Shown: piece by piece, positions 18,927-27,378 of the stretch | Numbering within the stretch: position 1 is the stretch's first letter | Layout: every line of letters starts with the position of its first letter | Assembly: GCA_001940985.1 (NCBI GenBank) | Contig: MSHB01000015.1 | Location: forward strand, 62,001-126,000 | Reading direction: 5' to 3' | Source: Mollicutes bacterium Phil14 | GTDB lineage: Bacteria; Bacillota_I; Bacilli_A; ML615J-28; CAG-698 | Length of the DNA: 64,000 nt | The notes under the pieces: generated by a model | The model's database searches: none | Seen by the model: the letters and a program-made list of their open reading frames with translations, nothing else | What the model was told of the DNA's origin: nothing | Translations under genes and position numbers: made by a program

Positions 18927-21380
18927 TTATTCACTTCTAAGTGCTAAAACTGGATCTTTCTTAGATGCTATACTTGACGGAATTAAACCAGCAAACAATG
19001 TTAATCCCATACTAATAAACACTAATATTATTCCACCAACAGCAGGTAATTTTGCTACATTACCAATGCCTGTATAATGATTTATAATTAAATTAGCAGG
19101 TATACATAAAAGAATTGTTATTAATATTCCAAGAGTACCTGCAACAAATCCTATGATCAAAGTTTCAGCATTAAAAACTCTTGAAACATCTTTTCTACTA
19201 GCACCAATACTTCTTAAGACACCTATTTCTTTAGTTCTTTCTAATACAGAAATATATGTGATAATACCTATCATAATAGATGAAACAACTAGTGATATAG
19301 CCACAAATGCAACAAGTATATAAGTAATAGCATTAATGATAGTAGTAACTGAAGACATCATTAATCCAATATAATCAGTATATTGAATTTTATCAGCACT
19401 ACTTTTATCACTATTATAATCATTTATTATTTTAATTATCTTATCTTTAGACTCGAAACTATTTGGATAAATACTGATTGATGATGGTTGAGATAAATCA
19501 GCATCACCTAATTCTGACATTATCATTTTATATTGATTATCATCAATTTTACTTCCATCAAAAATTGATTTTTGTTCAGTTTCATATAAACTCTTTTGAG
19601 CAACAATTACATCAGATTTACTATTTTCATTTACAATATACTCCGTTAATTGTTTTGTATATCCAATAGCACCACTAATTGAAGTTGCCTTTACATTTTC
19701 TTTTGGTCTAATGATACCAACAATTTTTATATCCAATGCTTTATCTAAAAGTTTTTTCAAATATTCTTGATCATCTTTTTTTGATGCCCAAAATCCATCT
19801 TCCTGTAGTTCATAGTAACTTGAATCAACAACTAATTTATAAGTTAGTCCTAATAATTCATCTAATGAATATTCAGTAACTTTGTCAACATAATCAGGAT
19901 TATTAATATTTTTTAATAATTCTTGTAATTCACTCTCTTGTCTTAATCCCAAAGCATATAATATATAATCACTAAGTTCATTATCTTCATTAACTACTAA
20001 TACAACTTCGTCATAATTAGTTGGCCAAACGCCTTTTAACAAATCATATTGTGAATCAATTAATTCTTGATTATCTAACATTTCTTCCCAAACTACTGAA
20101 CTTTGCATCATCATTTCTATTTGTGTGTATGAAGGTCCTAATATTGTAGCCATATACTTAGGAATTTTATATGGAACTAATTGAGTAGCATACTCACTAT
20201 AATCACTTTTATATATATTTATATTAGCATTATAGTTGTACTTAATACTAGAAACGTATTGTTTCAATTCTTCATTGTTATCAAGATATTTTTTTAGGCT
20301 AACTAAATCATTCTTTTTAATTCCACGAAGATAATTTTGCAATAAGCTAGTCATAATGTTATCCGAATAAATTTTATTAGGATCTTTATCTTTAATTTTA
20401 TCTTCTTTTTTATTATAATTCATAAACGATGACAAATCTAGACTAGTTTCTTCTATTGTTATTGGATAAGTTGATAATGTATCTTCTTCTATTTTAGAAA
20501 TATATCTTTGAAAACCGTTTGAAAGTGATAAAATTAAAGCAATACCAATTATACCAATACTTCCAGCAAATGCAGTCAAAAAAGTACGACCTTTTTTAGT
20601 AAGAAGATTTTTAAGACTTAATGATATAGCTGTCAAAAATGACATTGATGTTTTTTTAGCCTTTGCTACTTTTTCAAATGCTCCAAATGTATTATCACTG
20701 CCATCATAAGGATTGCTATCATCAATAATCTCTCCATCTAATAGTTTTATTATTCTTGTTGAATACTTATTAGCTAAGTCAGGATTATGAGTAACCATAA
20801 TAACTAACCTATCTTTTGCTATGCCTTTTAAAATCTCCATTACTTGGATACTTGTTTCAGTATCCAAAGCTCCAGTCGGTTCATCTGCTAAAATTATATC
20901 TGGATTATTAACTATTGCTCGTGCAATAGCGACTCTTTGCATTTGACCACCAGATAATTGATTTGGAAGTTTATTAATTTGATCACTTAATCCAACTTGC
21001 TCTAAAGCTTTAATAGCTCTATTTTTTCTTTCATTTCTTGATACGCCAGATAGTGTTAATGCTAATTCAACATTTCCTAAAACTGTTTGATGAGGAATTA
21101 AATTATAACTTTGAAAAACAAATCCGATACTATGGTTTCTATAACTATCCCAATTTTCGTTATTATACTTTTTAGTAGACACATCATTAATTAATAAATC
21201 ACCTGATGTATATCTATCAAGACCACCAATTATATTAAGCAATGTTGTTTTTCCACATCCAGAAGGACCTAAAATTGAAACAAATTCGTTTTTTCTAAAA
21301 TTAATTGAAATTTTTTTCAACGCAGTAACTTTTGTTTCACCTGCTATATATACTTTTACTATATCTTTTAATTTAAGCAT
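18927..21380 (-). CDS. MacB-like ABC transporter, fused ATPase and permease
   Basis: The 817-residue protein fuses an N-terminal LolD/MacB-type ATPase (residues 1-225; Walker A GPSGCGKT at 38-45, signature LSGGQMQRVAIARAI, Walker B IILADEPTGALD) to an FtsX/MacB-type permease. The permease has one helix near 265, a large extracytoplasmic domain (about 290-670), and three C-terminal helices with the family stretch VLERTKEIGVLRSIGASR. Such type VII transporters drive extracytoplasmic work, including peptide or lipoprotein release and antimicrobial defence. The ATG has AGGAGG upstream. It lies downstream of a lipoprotein gene, and the intergenic region holds alternating half-sites that may be an operator. 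Confidence 0.9.
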   Translation of the reverse strand: MLKLKDIVKVYIAGETKVTALKKISINFRKNEFVSILGPSGCGKTTLLNIIGGLDRYTSGDLLINDVSTKKYNNENWDSYRNHSIGFVFQSYNLIPHQTVLGNVELALTLSGVSRNERKNRAIKALEQVGLSDQINKLPNQLSGGQMQRVAIARAIVNNPDIILADEPTGALDTETSIQVMEILKGIAKDRLVIMVTHNPDLANKYSTRIIKLLDGEIIDDSNPYDGSDNTFGAFEKVAKAKKTSMSFLTAISLSLKNLLTKKGRTFLTAFAGSIGIIGIALILSLSNGFQRYISKIEEDTLSTYPITIEETSLDLSSFMNYNKKEDKIKDKDPNKIYSDNIMTSLLQNYLRGIKKNDLVSLKKYLDNNEELKQYVSSIKYNYNANINIYKSDYSEYATQLVPYKIPKYMATILGPSYTQIEMMMQSSVVWEEMLDNQELIDSQYDLLKGVWPTNYDEVVLVVNEDNELSDYILYALGLRQESELQELLKNINNPDYVDKVTEYSLDELLGLTYKLVVDSSYYELQEDGFWASKKDDQEYLKKLLDKALDIKIVGIIRPKENVKATSISGAIGYTKQLTEYIVNENSKSDVIVAQKSLYETEQKSIFDGSKIDDNQYKMIMSELGDADLSQPSSISIYPNSFESKDKIIKIINDYNSDKSSADKIQYTDYIGLMMSSVTTIINAITYILVAFVAISLVVSSIMIGIITYISVLERTKEIGVLRSIGASRKDVSRVFNAETLIIGFVAGTLGILITILLCIPANLIINHYTGIGNVAKLPAVGGIILVFISMGLTLFAGLIPSSIASKKDPVLALRSE

Positions 21381-21404
21381 AATATTCCTCCTATGTACCT
21401 CATT

Positions 21405-21433
21405 ATTTTACTACAATATATATTATTCTTCAA
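21405..21433 (-). promoter_or_regulatory. Putative promoter of MacB-like ABC gene
   Basis: TTGAAG (21433-21428) and TAAAAT (21410-21405) are spaced by 17 bases upstream of the AGGAGG site. A second candidate, an extended -10 TGTTATACT, lies within the repeat element at 21484-21492. Confidence 0.5.
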
Positions 21434-21450
21434 ACTATATTTTTTATTTT

Positions 21451-21496
21451 TATGACAACTATTTAAAAATAGTGTCATACAAAAGTATAACACTAT
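21451..21496. repeat. Three alternating half-sites upstream of ABC gene (operator-like)
   Basis: TATGACA-a-CTATT (21451-21463) faces AATAGTGTCATA (21468-21479), giving a 12-base-pair palindrome with one bulge. The same central arm also pairs with GTATAACACTAT (21485-21496). Neither hairpin has a U tract, so a protein-binding site fits better than a terminator. Confidence 0.55.
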
Positions 21497-21556
21497 CATT
21501 ACAACAATATAAATTAATAAATAAAATTCACAAAAATTAAATAATTACATTATTCA

Positions 21557-22567
21557 TTATCTAAGAAATACTTGATTTCTCCTCATCTCAATATAAAAAT
21601 CCATTCTATCTAAAAGTGATGTATGGTTTAGTGAAGAACCAAAAAATCTTAATAATCTAGGTGTATCTTCTTTATCAATACTTTCATGAATCTCTGGGTT
21701 ATTCTCAATAATTGATTTTAACTCTTGTGTCCATTCATCAACTCTAGTATCAGTATACCCATACATAGTAAGCAAATTTAGATAATGTCTTTCTGTTATA
21801 TATGAATGACTTTCGCCACCAGCATATGTTGTTACAGACATTTTTTCAGCAAAGTGCATAGACATAGTTGACATACTAAAATGATATTTATAGATAGTAG
21901 TGACATAATGAGAACTTGACGAATTTCCAATCATATATTCTTTAAGTATTACATTGACATTTAAAAATTCGTCACAAGAAAATTTCACTTCTCCTTCTCT
22001 AATTTTTTTTATAAATTCGTCTTTTTCATACAAACCACAATCTAAATCAAAGGTTACATCACTTGACTTAGGATCATCACATGTTGAAATTTTTGTTGTA
22101 ACTTGTTCATCATAATCTCTATCAGCTTTATAAAAAACATTGTCACATAATGATATTACGCAGTATTTACTGACTCTTTTTTTATGTCTAGATTCTCCTA
22201 TTGTAGTTGTAGCTGCATATTCATTAGTTTTACCATAAAATTTATTATCTTGAAACTCAACATTACCAAAAAAAGATATAATTTCTTGACCTGTCCAATT
22301 ACCAAATGTTAAAGTTTCATTCATAGTCTTAATATACTCATAGTGACACAAATTATTCTTGTATTCTTCATTAATCAACAATCCATCAGGATTGACAGCA
22401 TATAACTTATCTATAAAATCTGAATATTCTTTTACTTGTTCTTCAATTGCAACATCTTCAATTTCTACACTAGGACAATTTTCATTTCCACAAGAACAAG
22501 AAAGCAAAAATATGCTAATTAAAAATATTAATAGTAGTAATCCTTGTTTTCTGTAATTTTTTCTCAT
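21557..22567 (-). CDS. Putative lipoprotein, unknown function
   Basis: The frame extends to 22585, but AAAGGAGA lies between that codon and ATG 22567, so 22567 is the start (336 residues). The N-terminus is a lipoprotein signal (KQGLLLLIFLISIFLLSCSCG; lipid Cys at about residue 24). The rest is acidic and mixed alpha/beta, with no motif I know. It lies upstream of the MacB-like ABC gene, so it could be a partner or substrate of it, but this is only positional. A 24-residue hydrophobic peptide gene and an attenuator-like leader lie upstream. Confidence 0.78.
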   Translation of the reverse strand: MRKNYRKQGLLLLIFLISIFLLSCSCGNENCPSVEIEDVAIEEQVKEYSDFIDKLYAVNPDGLLINEEYKNNLCHYEYIKTMNETLTFGNWTGQEIISFFGNVEFQDNKFYGKTNEYAATTTIGESRHKKRVSKYCVISLCDNVFYKADRDYDEQVTTKISTCDDPKSSDVTFDLDCGLYEKDEFIKKIREGEVKFSCDEFLNVNVILKEYMIGNSSSSHYVTTIYKYHFSMSTMSMHFAEKMSVTTYAGGESHSYITERHYLNLLTMYGYTDTRVDEWTQELKSIIENNPEIHESIDKEDTPRLLRFFGSSLNHTSLLDRMDFYIEMRRNQVFLR

Positions 22568-22671
22568 TATAAAATCTCCTTTCATTGATAATTAGTATTT
22601 TGCTATAACACTATTGTATAAAATGATATTATTGGTTTATTCATTAATACTAACTAGTTTTTTATCTCACC

Positions 22672-22746
22672 TTATCTAAATGTGAAAAAGGTGCCCAAGA
22701 TTAATACCACGCTAATAACAGATAATTTAAACAGTTTTTTTCTCAT
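22672..22746 (-). CDS. Small hydrophobic peptide (24 residues), putative
   Basis: ATG 22746 opens a 24-codon frame, MRKKLFKLSVISVVLILGTF followed by FTFR. A basic N-terminus leads into one hydrophobic helix and the peptide ends with Arg. It starts 18 bases after a terminator hairpin and 105 bases upstream of the lipoprotein frame. The stretch is somewhat richer in G+C than its surroundings. The ribosome site is weak (AAAGAAG at a long spacing). It could be a small membrane protein, a toxin-like peptide or a signal-peptide remnant. Coding status is not proven. Confidence 0.4.
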   Translation of the reverse strand: MRKKLFKLSVISVVLILGTFFTFR

Positions 22747-22764
22747 TCTGAAACAACTTCTTTC

Positions 22765-22795
22765 AAAAAAATCCTTAAGCATATTGCCTAAGGAT
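22765..22795 (-). terminator. Terminator or attenuator in 380-base leader region
   Basis: A ten-base-pair stem including one G-U pair (22795-22786 with 22780-22771) and a five-base loop is followed by six U residues (22770-22765). It is separate from the larA terminator at 22962, so it acts on a transcript begun between the two, consistent with the promoter at 22869-22897. Confidence 0.8.
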
Positions 22796-22817
22796 TATTT
22801 TCTCATTATTTTGACCC

Positions 22818-22853
22818 CTAAGCACATATAAAACTTTTGGAAAAAATTTCCAC
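22818..22853 (-). CDS. Possible 11-codon leader peptide
   Basis: GTG 22853 follows AGGA at five bases and encodes GTG-start then EIFSKSFICA, ending at TAG 22820-22818. The stop and last codons lie inside bases 22824-22816, which can pair over nine positions with the 5' arm of the terminator at 22793-22785. This is the layout expected for ribosome-controlled attenuation. It is speculative: the frame is very short and the start codon is GTG. Confidence 0.25.
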   Translation of the reverse strand: MEIFSKSFICA

Positions 22854-22868
22854 CTCTTTCCTACCTAA

Positions 22869-22897
22869 ATTATATAATAATAATAATAATAAGTCAA
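22869..22897 (-). promoter_or_regulatory. Promoter with ATT-repeat spacer
   Basis: TTGACT (22897-22892) and TATAAT (22874-22869) flank a 17-base spacer made entirely of ATT/TTA trinucleotide repeats. Transcription would start near 22862 and enter the leader region. Confidence 0.75.
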
Positions 22898-22926
22898 CAA
22901 GTATTTTCTTCATATGTTTTGCAAAA

Positions 22927-22962
22927 TTTAAAAAGTCTATGCAACTAATAGCACATAGACTT
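22927..22962 (-). terminator. Terminator of larA operon
   Basis: A nine-base-pair stem (22954-22962 with 22933-22941) with a 12-base loop is followed by a short U run on the minus strand, immediately after the racemase gene stop. Confidence 0.8.
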
Positions 22963-22967
22963 CAACT

Positions 22968-24242
22968 TTACTTAACTATAACTGCTATTCCATCAGGAAT
23001 AATAGTGACTTTTTTATCTTTGCCAACAAATTCTTCAGCCATTATTAAAGCCTCAGAAATGCTTGTTGCATGTAACATATGCATATCTTTAAACATTTGT
23101 GAGTCGCAATGAGTAGAAACAACTATAACATGAGCTTTCATTAATACTCTTGCAAGAACTTGAGCCTCCCATTGATCAAATTCTGTTTTTGATGGATCAA
23201 CACTTAAGATATTATTCCAAGCTTCATGAGCATCTTTGGCATTTTTTAATATATTATAGAAGAAATCTCCACCACTGCCATCTGCACATGAAGAAGCAAT
23301 AATTATAACTCCGTCTTGTTTGACACAAGCCTCACCAGCAGTTAAACCTTTTACGGTTTGATACATATTTTGATCCAATGGATATCCACCATTAGTAGTA
23401 ATAGCTATATCACTAACTATTGGTTTGACTTCAGCAAGAGAAGAAACAAACTGGCATCCCTTTTGATGGGCATCTTCAAGATTTCCTGAAAATGCTTCAA
23501 TTATCTTCTTTTCACTATTAATTACGACATTTAAAATAAATTCAAGTTTTGCTTGTTTTGCTGCAAAAACCATATCTTGATGAATAGGATTATTTTGTAG
23601 GCTACCAGCTCTACTAAATGGACTAGATATAAACTTTGCATTATGATTCCATAAAACTGTCTTTTTTGAAGCTATTCCTGGTAAAACAGATTTTCTTCCA
23701 CCACTGAAACCAGCAAAAAAGTGTGGTTCAATAAAGCCTTCAGATATTAACAAATCAGCTTCATCTACTAATTTATTTAGCCACAATTCACCACCAGATG
23801 GTAGGATTCCTTTAAAAACCATATTATTATCATCATACGCATCATGAATGACTATATGTTCATTTTCCACTATACTTAAACCGTATTTGTCAACAAGCTC
23901 ATCATGTGTAGTTGGTCTATGCATACCTGTAGCTACTAAAATAGTAATATCAGCATCATTGTTATATTTTCTTATCTCTTTTAAAATAATAGGCATAGTA
24001 ATTTTAGAAGGAACAGGACGAGTATGGTCACTTGAAATAACAACAATATTTTTTTTACCTTGGGCTAATTCAGAAAGTTTTTTTGAATTAATTGGATTCT
24101 GCAAAGCATTTTCAACTAATTGCTCTTGAGTATATTTAGGGACATATTCTTCAGAATGAGATACTAATACACCATTAACTCTATTTTCATCTATTGAAAA
24201 ATTAATATATCCTTTATAATATGGTAATTTAAATTCTTTCAT
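22968..24242 (-). CDS. larA: LarA-family nickel-dependent hydroxyacid racemase
   Basis: The 424-residue protein aligns without gaps to the numbering of Lactobacillus plantarum LarA at all key sites: Asp72 and Arg75 (SDHTRP), His108 (ATGMHRP), His174 (IEPHFF), Lys184 (SGGRKSVLPG), which bears the nickel pincer cofactor, and His200 (LWNH). LarA interconverts D- and L-lactate, and relatives act on malate and other 2-hydroxyacids. Here the gene is last in an operon with malic enzyme and an Ldh2-type dehydrogenase, so malate is a plausible substrate. No larB, larC or larE cofactor genes are in the window. AGGAG precedes the ATG. Confidence 0.9.
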   Translation of the reverse strand: MKEFKLPYYKGYINFSIDENRVNGVLVSHSEEYVPKYTQEQLVENALQNPINSKKLSELAQGKKNIVVISSDHTRPVPSKITMPIILKEIRKYNNDADITILVATGMHRPTTHDELVDKYGLSIVENEHIVIHDAYDDNNMVFKGILPSGGELWLNKLVDEADLLISEGFIEPHFFAGFSGGRKSVLPGIASKKTVLWNHNAKFISSPFSRAGSLQNNPIHQDMVFAAKQAKLEFILNVVINSEKKIIEAFSGNLEDAHQKGCQFVSSLAEVKPIVSDIAITTNGGYPLDQNMYQTVKGLTAGEACVKQDGVIIIASSCADGSGGDFFYNILKNAKDAHEAWNNILSVDPSKTEFDQWEAQVLARVLMKAHVIVVSTHCDSQMFKDMHMLHATSISEALIMAEEFVGKDKKVTIIPDGIAVIVK

Positions 24243-24260
24243 CTTTTTCTCCTATAAAAT

Positions 24261-24289
24261 TAGTGCATAGACACATATTCTATGCACTA
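24261..24289 (-). promoter_or_regulatory. Intercistronic hairpin between malic enzyme and larA
   Basis: A ten-base-pair perfect stem (24280-24289 with 24261-24270) and nine-base loop lies between the two genes. Only a short ATTTTAT follows, so it is at best a weak terminator and may set relative expression or mRNA processing. The larA ribosome site lies just after it. Confidence 0.6.
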
Positions 24290-24304
24290 ATAAATTAATT
24301 ATAA

Positions 24305-25498
24305 TTATATTCTACTTACACCAGATTTTCTTGCTGCTTCTGCTACTGCTTTAGCAACTGCCTTACCTACTCTTGGATCAAATGCTTTTGGCATAATATT
24401 TTCTGGATTTAGTTCTTCATCACTAATTAAACTAGCTATTGCATGAGATGCAGCAATTTGCATTTCATCATTAATATCAGAAGCACGAACATCGAAAGCA
24501 CCTCTAAAAATTCCAGGGAATGCAAGTACATTATTGATTTGATTTGGAAAATCACTTCTACCAGTACCAACGATATAAGCTCCACCTTCTTTAGCTAAAT
24601 CAGGCATAATTTCTGGTTCTGGGTTAGCCATAGGGAATACAATTGGTTTATCTGCCATTGTTTTAATCATATCAGGAGTAACAAGTCTTGGCTTACTTAC
24701 ACCAACAAATACGTCAGCTCCAACTAAAGCATCAGCCAATTTACCTTTTCTATTCTTCTTATTACTAATTTTAGCCATATCGTTATGAGCATTATTTGCA
24801 TATACTTCATCACGATTTAAGATACCATTAATATCAACCATAATTAAATCGCCAATTCCTAAAGAAAGCAAGAATTTACCAATTGAGCAACCTGCTGCAC
24901 CAGCACCATTAATTACTACTGTTAAATCTTTTAATTCTTTCTTAGCACATTTTGCTGCATTTATTAAAGCTGCACCAACAACTATTGCAGTACCATGTTG
25001 ATCATCATGGAAAACAGGAATATCACAAAGTTCTTTTAATTTTCTTTCTATTTCGAAACATCTTGGAGCAGCTATATCTTCAAGGTTAATTCCACCAAAA
25101 CTTCCAGAGATCAAATAAATTGTACGTACAATTTCATCAACATCTTTACTTTTAATACAAATAGGAAATGCATCAACATCAGCAAAAGCTTTGAATAGAG
25201 CACATTTACCTTCCATTACTGGCATACCAGCTTCAGGTCCAATATCGCCTAAACCAAGTACTGCAGTACCATCAGTAATTACAGCACACATATTCCAACG
25301 ACGTGTTAAATCATATGATTTATTAATATCTTTTTGTATTTCTAAACATGGTTGAGCAACGCCTGGAGTGTATGCAATTGATAAATCGTGTTTATCTTTA
25401 ATAGTTACTGTAGATATAACTTCTATTTTACCACGCTTTTTTGCATGAAATTCTAAACTTTCAGCCGCAATCGGACTCATCTTTTTTTCTTCAGCCAT
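24305..25498 (-). CDS. NAD(P)-dependent malic enzyme
   Basis: The 397-residue enzyme oxidatively decarboxylates malate to pyruvate. The short bacterial form is shown by [12 protein letters not shown] with the catalytic Tyr, [27 protein letters not shown] [14 protein letters not shown] with the metal-binding Asp pair, the Rossmann motif [15 protein letters not shown] and [11 protein letters not shown]. The frame reaches TTG 25516, but GAGGAGA lies in that extension and is spaced nine bases from ATG 25498, which I take as the start. It sits between the Ldh2-type dehydrogenase and the racemase genes, linking hydroxyacid use to pyruvate. Confidence 0.93.
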   Translation of the reverse strand: MAEEKKMSPIAAESLEFHAKKRGKIEVISTVTIKDKHDLSIAYTPGVAQPCLEIQKDINKSYDLTRRWNMCAVITDGTAVLGLGDIGPEAGMPVMEGKCALFKAFADVDAFPICIKSKDVDEIVRTIYLISGSFGGINLEDIAAPRCFEIERKLKELCDIPVFHDDQHGTAIVVGAALINAAKCAKKELKDLTVVINGAGAAGCSIGKFLLSLGIGDLIMVDINGILNRDEVYANNAHNDMAKISNKKNRKGKLADALVGADVFVGVSKPRLVTPDMIKTMADKPIVFPMANPEPEIMPDLAKEGGAYIVGTGRSDFPNQINNVLAFPGIFRGAFDVRASDINDEMQIAASHAIASLISDEELNPENIMPKAFDPRVGKAVAKAVAEAARKSGVSRI

Positions 25499-25519
25499 TT
25501 TTATTACTCTCCTCAATTA

Positions 25520-26644
25520 TTAATAATTTCCACTAAACATTTTGCTTTCGCCAGCTTTGAAATCACCAAAATATTCTTTTGGATCAATTCCTACAAACTT
25601 AGCAAATTCAATCATTTCTCTTACAGTATTTTCATTTACAGGAATACCATTTTTCAATCTATCAGCAACTGCTGCTACTTCTTTTTCACCATGAGTATAA
25701 ATTCTAGGTTGACCATCAGCTTTTGGACTTTCTCTTAATTCTTGTAAGAAACTAGAAAAATGTTTTTCAATATCTTCAGGGTTTCCAAAATATGCAGGGT
25801 TAATTGCCATAAAAGCATGACAAGTTCCACTCTTGCCACCTTGATTTACATGACTAGAAGGAGTTCCTTGAGATAGCATTGAACAGAAGAATTCACATAC
25901 CATACCCCAACCATATCCTTTATGACTACCACTTTGCTCTTTTGAACCACCTAATGGCATAATTCCACCTCCGTTTTTTGCAACTATGTTCTTTAATACA
26001 TCTGGTGCGTCAGTTGAATCATGACCATCTTTATTTAATGCCCAACCTTCAGGAAGAGGTTTATCCATTTTATTATACATTTCTAATTTTCCTCTAGTTA
26101 CAACAGTAGTTGATGCATCGAAGAAAAATGGATATGGTTTAGCAGGAGCACTCATAGCAATAGGATTTGAACCAATCATTGCCATACGTCCAAAAGTAGG
26201 AACCATAATAGCTTCAGAATTTGTGGCAGAAAAACCAATTAAACCTTGATCACATGCCATTTTTGCATAATATCCAGCAATACCATAATGATTAGAATTG
26301 CGAACCGAAACAATACCAACACCAGATTTTTTAGCTTTTTCAATTGCTAATTCCATAGCTTGGTGACCAACTAATTGACCCATGCCTTCATGAGCATCAA
26401 TTACTGCAGATACAGGAGTTTCAAAAACGATTTCTGGTTTTGCTCCCAATTTAATTGTTCCTTTTTCAATTCCTTTGTGATAGCGAACTAAACGTTGCAT
26501 ACCATGTGATTCAATACCATATAAATCTGATAACATCAAAACATCAGTAATGATTTTACTTTCTTCAGGCTTGAAACCAATTCTTGTAAATGCATCTAAG
26601 CAAAATTTTTCTAATAAATTACTTGGATAAACTACGTAACCCAT
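25520..26644 (-). CDS. Ldh2-family malate/L-lactate dehydrogenase
   Basis: The 374-residue protein belongs to the non-Rossmann NAD(P)H-dependent oxidoreductase family that includes malate, sulfolactate, ureidoglycolate and lactate dehydrogenases. Visible motifs are DLYGIESHGMQR (catalytic His region), VRNSNHYGIAGYYA, the GSNPIAMSAPA loop and a GSKEQSGSHKGYGW segment near residue 240. It is first in an operon with malic enzyme and a LarA-family racemase. Neighbours suggest malate or lactate as substrate, but the family is too broad to decide from sequence alone. A palindrome lies in its 5' untranslated region. Confidence 0.88.
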   Translation of the reverse strand: MGYVVYPSNLLEKFCLDAFTRIGFKPEESKIITDVLMLSDLYGIESHGMQRLVRYHKGIEKGTIKLGAKPEIVFETPVSAVIDAHEGMGQLVGHQAMELAIEKAKKSGVGIVSVRNSNHYGIAGYYAKMACDQGLIGFSATNSEAIMVPTFGRMAMIGSNPIAMSAPAKPYPFFFDASTTVVTRGKLEMYNKMDKPLPEGWALNKDGHDSTDAPDVLKNIVAKNGGGIMPLGGSKEQSGSHKGYGWGMVCEFFCSMLSQGTPSSHVNQGGKSGTCHAFMAINPAYFGNPEDIEKHFSSFLQELRESPKADGQPRIYTHGEKEVAAVADRLKNGIPVNENTVREMIEFAKFVGIDPKEYFGDFKAGESKMFSGNY

Positions 26645-26667
26645 AAATTTTTTCCTTTCTCTTTCTT

Positions 26668-26681
26668 TGGTTGATAAACCA
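26668..26681. promoter_or_regulatory. Palindrome in ldh-malic-larA leader
   Basis: TGGTTGATAAACCA has five-base inverted arms around GATA and lies just downstream of the predicted transcription start, a usual place for a repressor site. It is short, so it could be chance. Confidence 0.35.
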
Positions 26682-26696
26682 TATTTTTACAATTAT

Positions 26697-26724
26697 ATTA
26701 TACTCCAAATATAAAAAAAATCAA
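26697..26724 (-). promoter_or_regulatory. Promoter of ldh-malic-larA operon
   Basis: TTGATT (26724-26719) and TATAAT (26702-26697) have a 16-base spacer; an overlapping TATAAT occurs at 26697-26692. The -35 falls inside the 3' arm of the preceding terminator. Confidence 0.6.
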
Positions 26725-26762
26725 TGGTAATGTTTTCACAATTTAAAACCACTGATTTTTTT
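26713..26762 (-). terminator. Terminator of TetR/ABC/flavodoxin operon
   Basis: A 13-14 base-pair stem (from about 26749-26762 to about 26714-26727) containing one G-U pair only when read on the minus strand is followed by U residues. It lies directly after the GNAT gene stop. Confidence 0.75.
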
Positions 26763-26763
26763 A

Positions 26764-27378
26764 TTATCTAATTTGACTTTCTTTAACGTGTTTTTCCTTT
26801 TTTGGAAAACTTTTTTCAAACTCTTCGATCTCATTTTTAGTGCAACAATAACATTCAGCAATCTTAATCACGCCTTTGTCTATACTATCAATCCACTTTT
26901 CATCAAATATTTTAACCATTGAAAAAGAAGCTTCTTCTTTTTCATCCATTCCTTCTAGATATATATTAAACTTGCTAGCAGATACAAAACCAAAGCGATG
27001 ATAGTAATCTGGATTACCAGTGATAAATATAGCTGGATACCCCAGTTCTTTAGCCTTCTCTAATGTAAAATTAATCAGTATTGTTCCATACCCTTTTCCC
27101 TGATATTCTGGTAAAACTCCAACTGGTCCAAATGTCAAAGCTTTTAACACTCTGTTATCTTTTGTTATTATTTCAGCAAGTGAATAATATATAAATCCCA
27201 AAATTTTTCCATTTTCTTCTATAACAAAACTAAGCTCTTTTACATAAGATTTATCATTTCTAAGTTTATGAACTACTAAATGTTCATCACAACCAGGTTG
27301 ATATACATCCCAAAATGATTCTCTAATTATATTTTCAAGTTCTTTAAACTCATTTGTTTTTTCTTGTCTAATTATCAT
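26764..27378 (-). CDS. GNAT family N-acetyltransferase
   Basis: The 204-residue protein has the GNAT fold signature: ENGKILGFIYYSLA, LTFGPVGVLPEYQGKGYGTIL (acetyl-CoA pyrophosphate loop Q/R-x-x-G-x-G/A near residue 93) and ITGNPDYYHRFGF. It resembles the YhbS-like group of small-molecule or protein acetyltransferases; the substrate is unknown. It is last in the TetR-led operon and overlaps the membrane flavodoxin gene by 11 bases. The C-terminus (ECYCCTKNEIEEFEKSFPKK) has a short Cys cluster. Confidence 0.88.
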   Translation of the reverse strand: MIIRQEKTNEFKELENIIRESFWDVYQPGCDEHLVVHKLRNDKSYVKELSFVIEENGKILGFIYYSLAEIITKDNRVLKALTFGPVGVLPEYQGKGYGTILINFTLEKAKELGYPAIFITGNPDYYHRFGFVSASKFNIYLEGMDEKEEASFSMVKIFDEKWIDSIDKGVIKIAECYCCTKNEIEEFEKSFPKKEKHVKESQIR

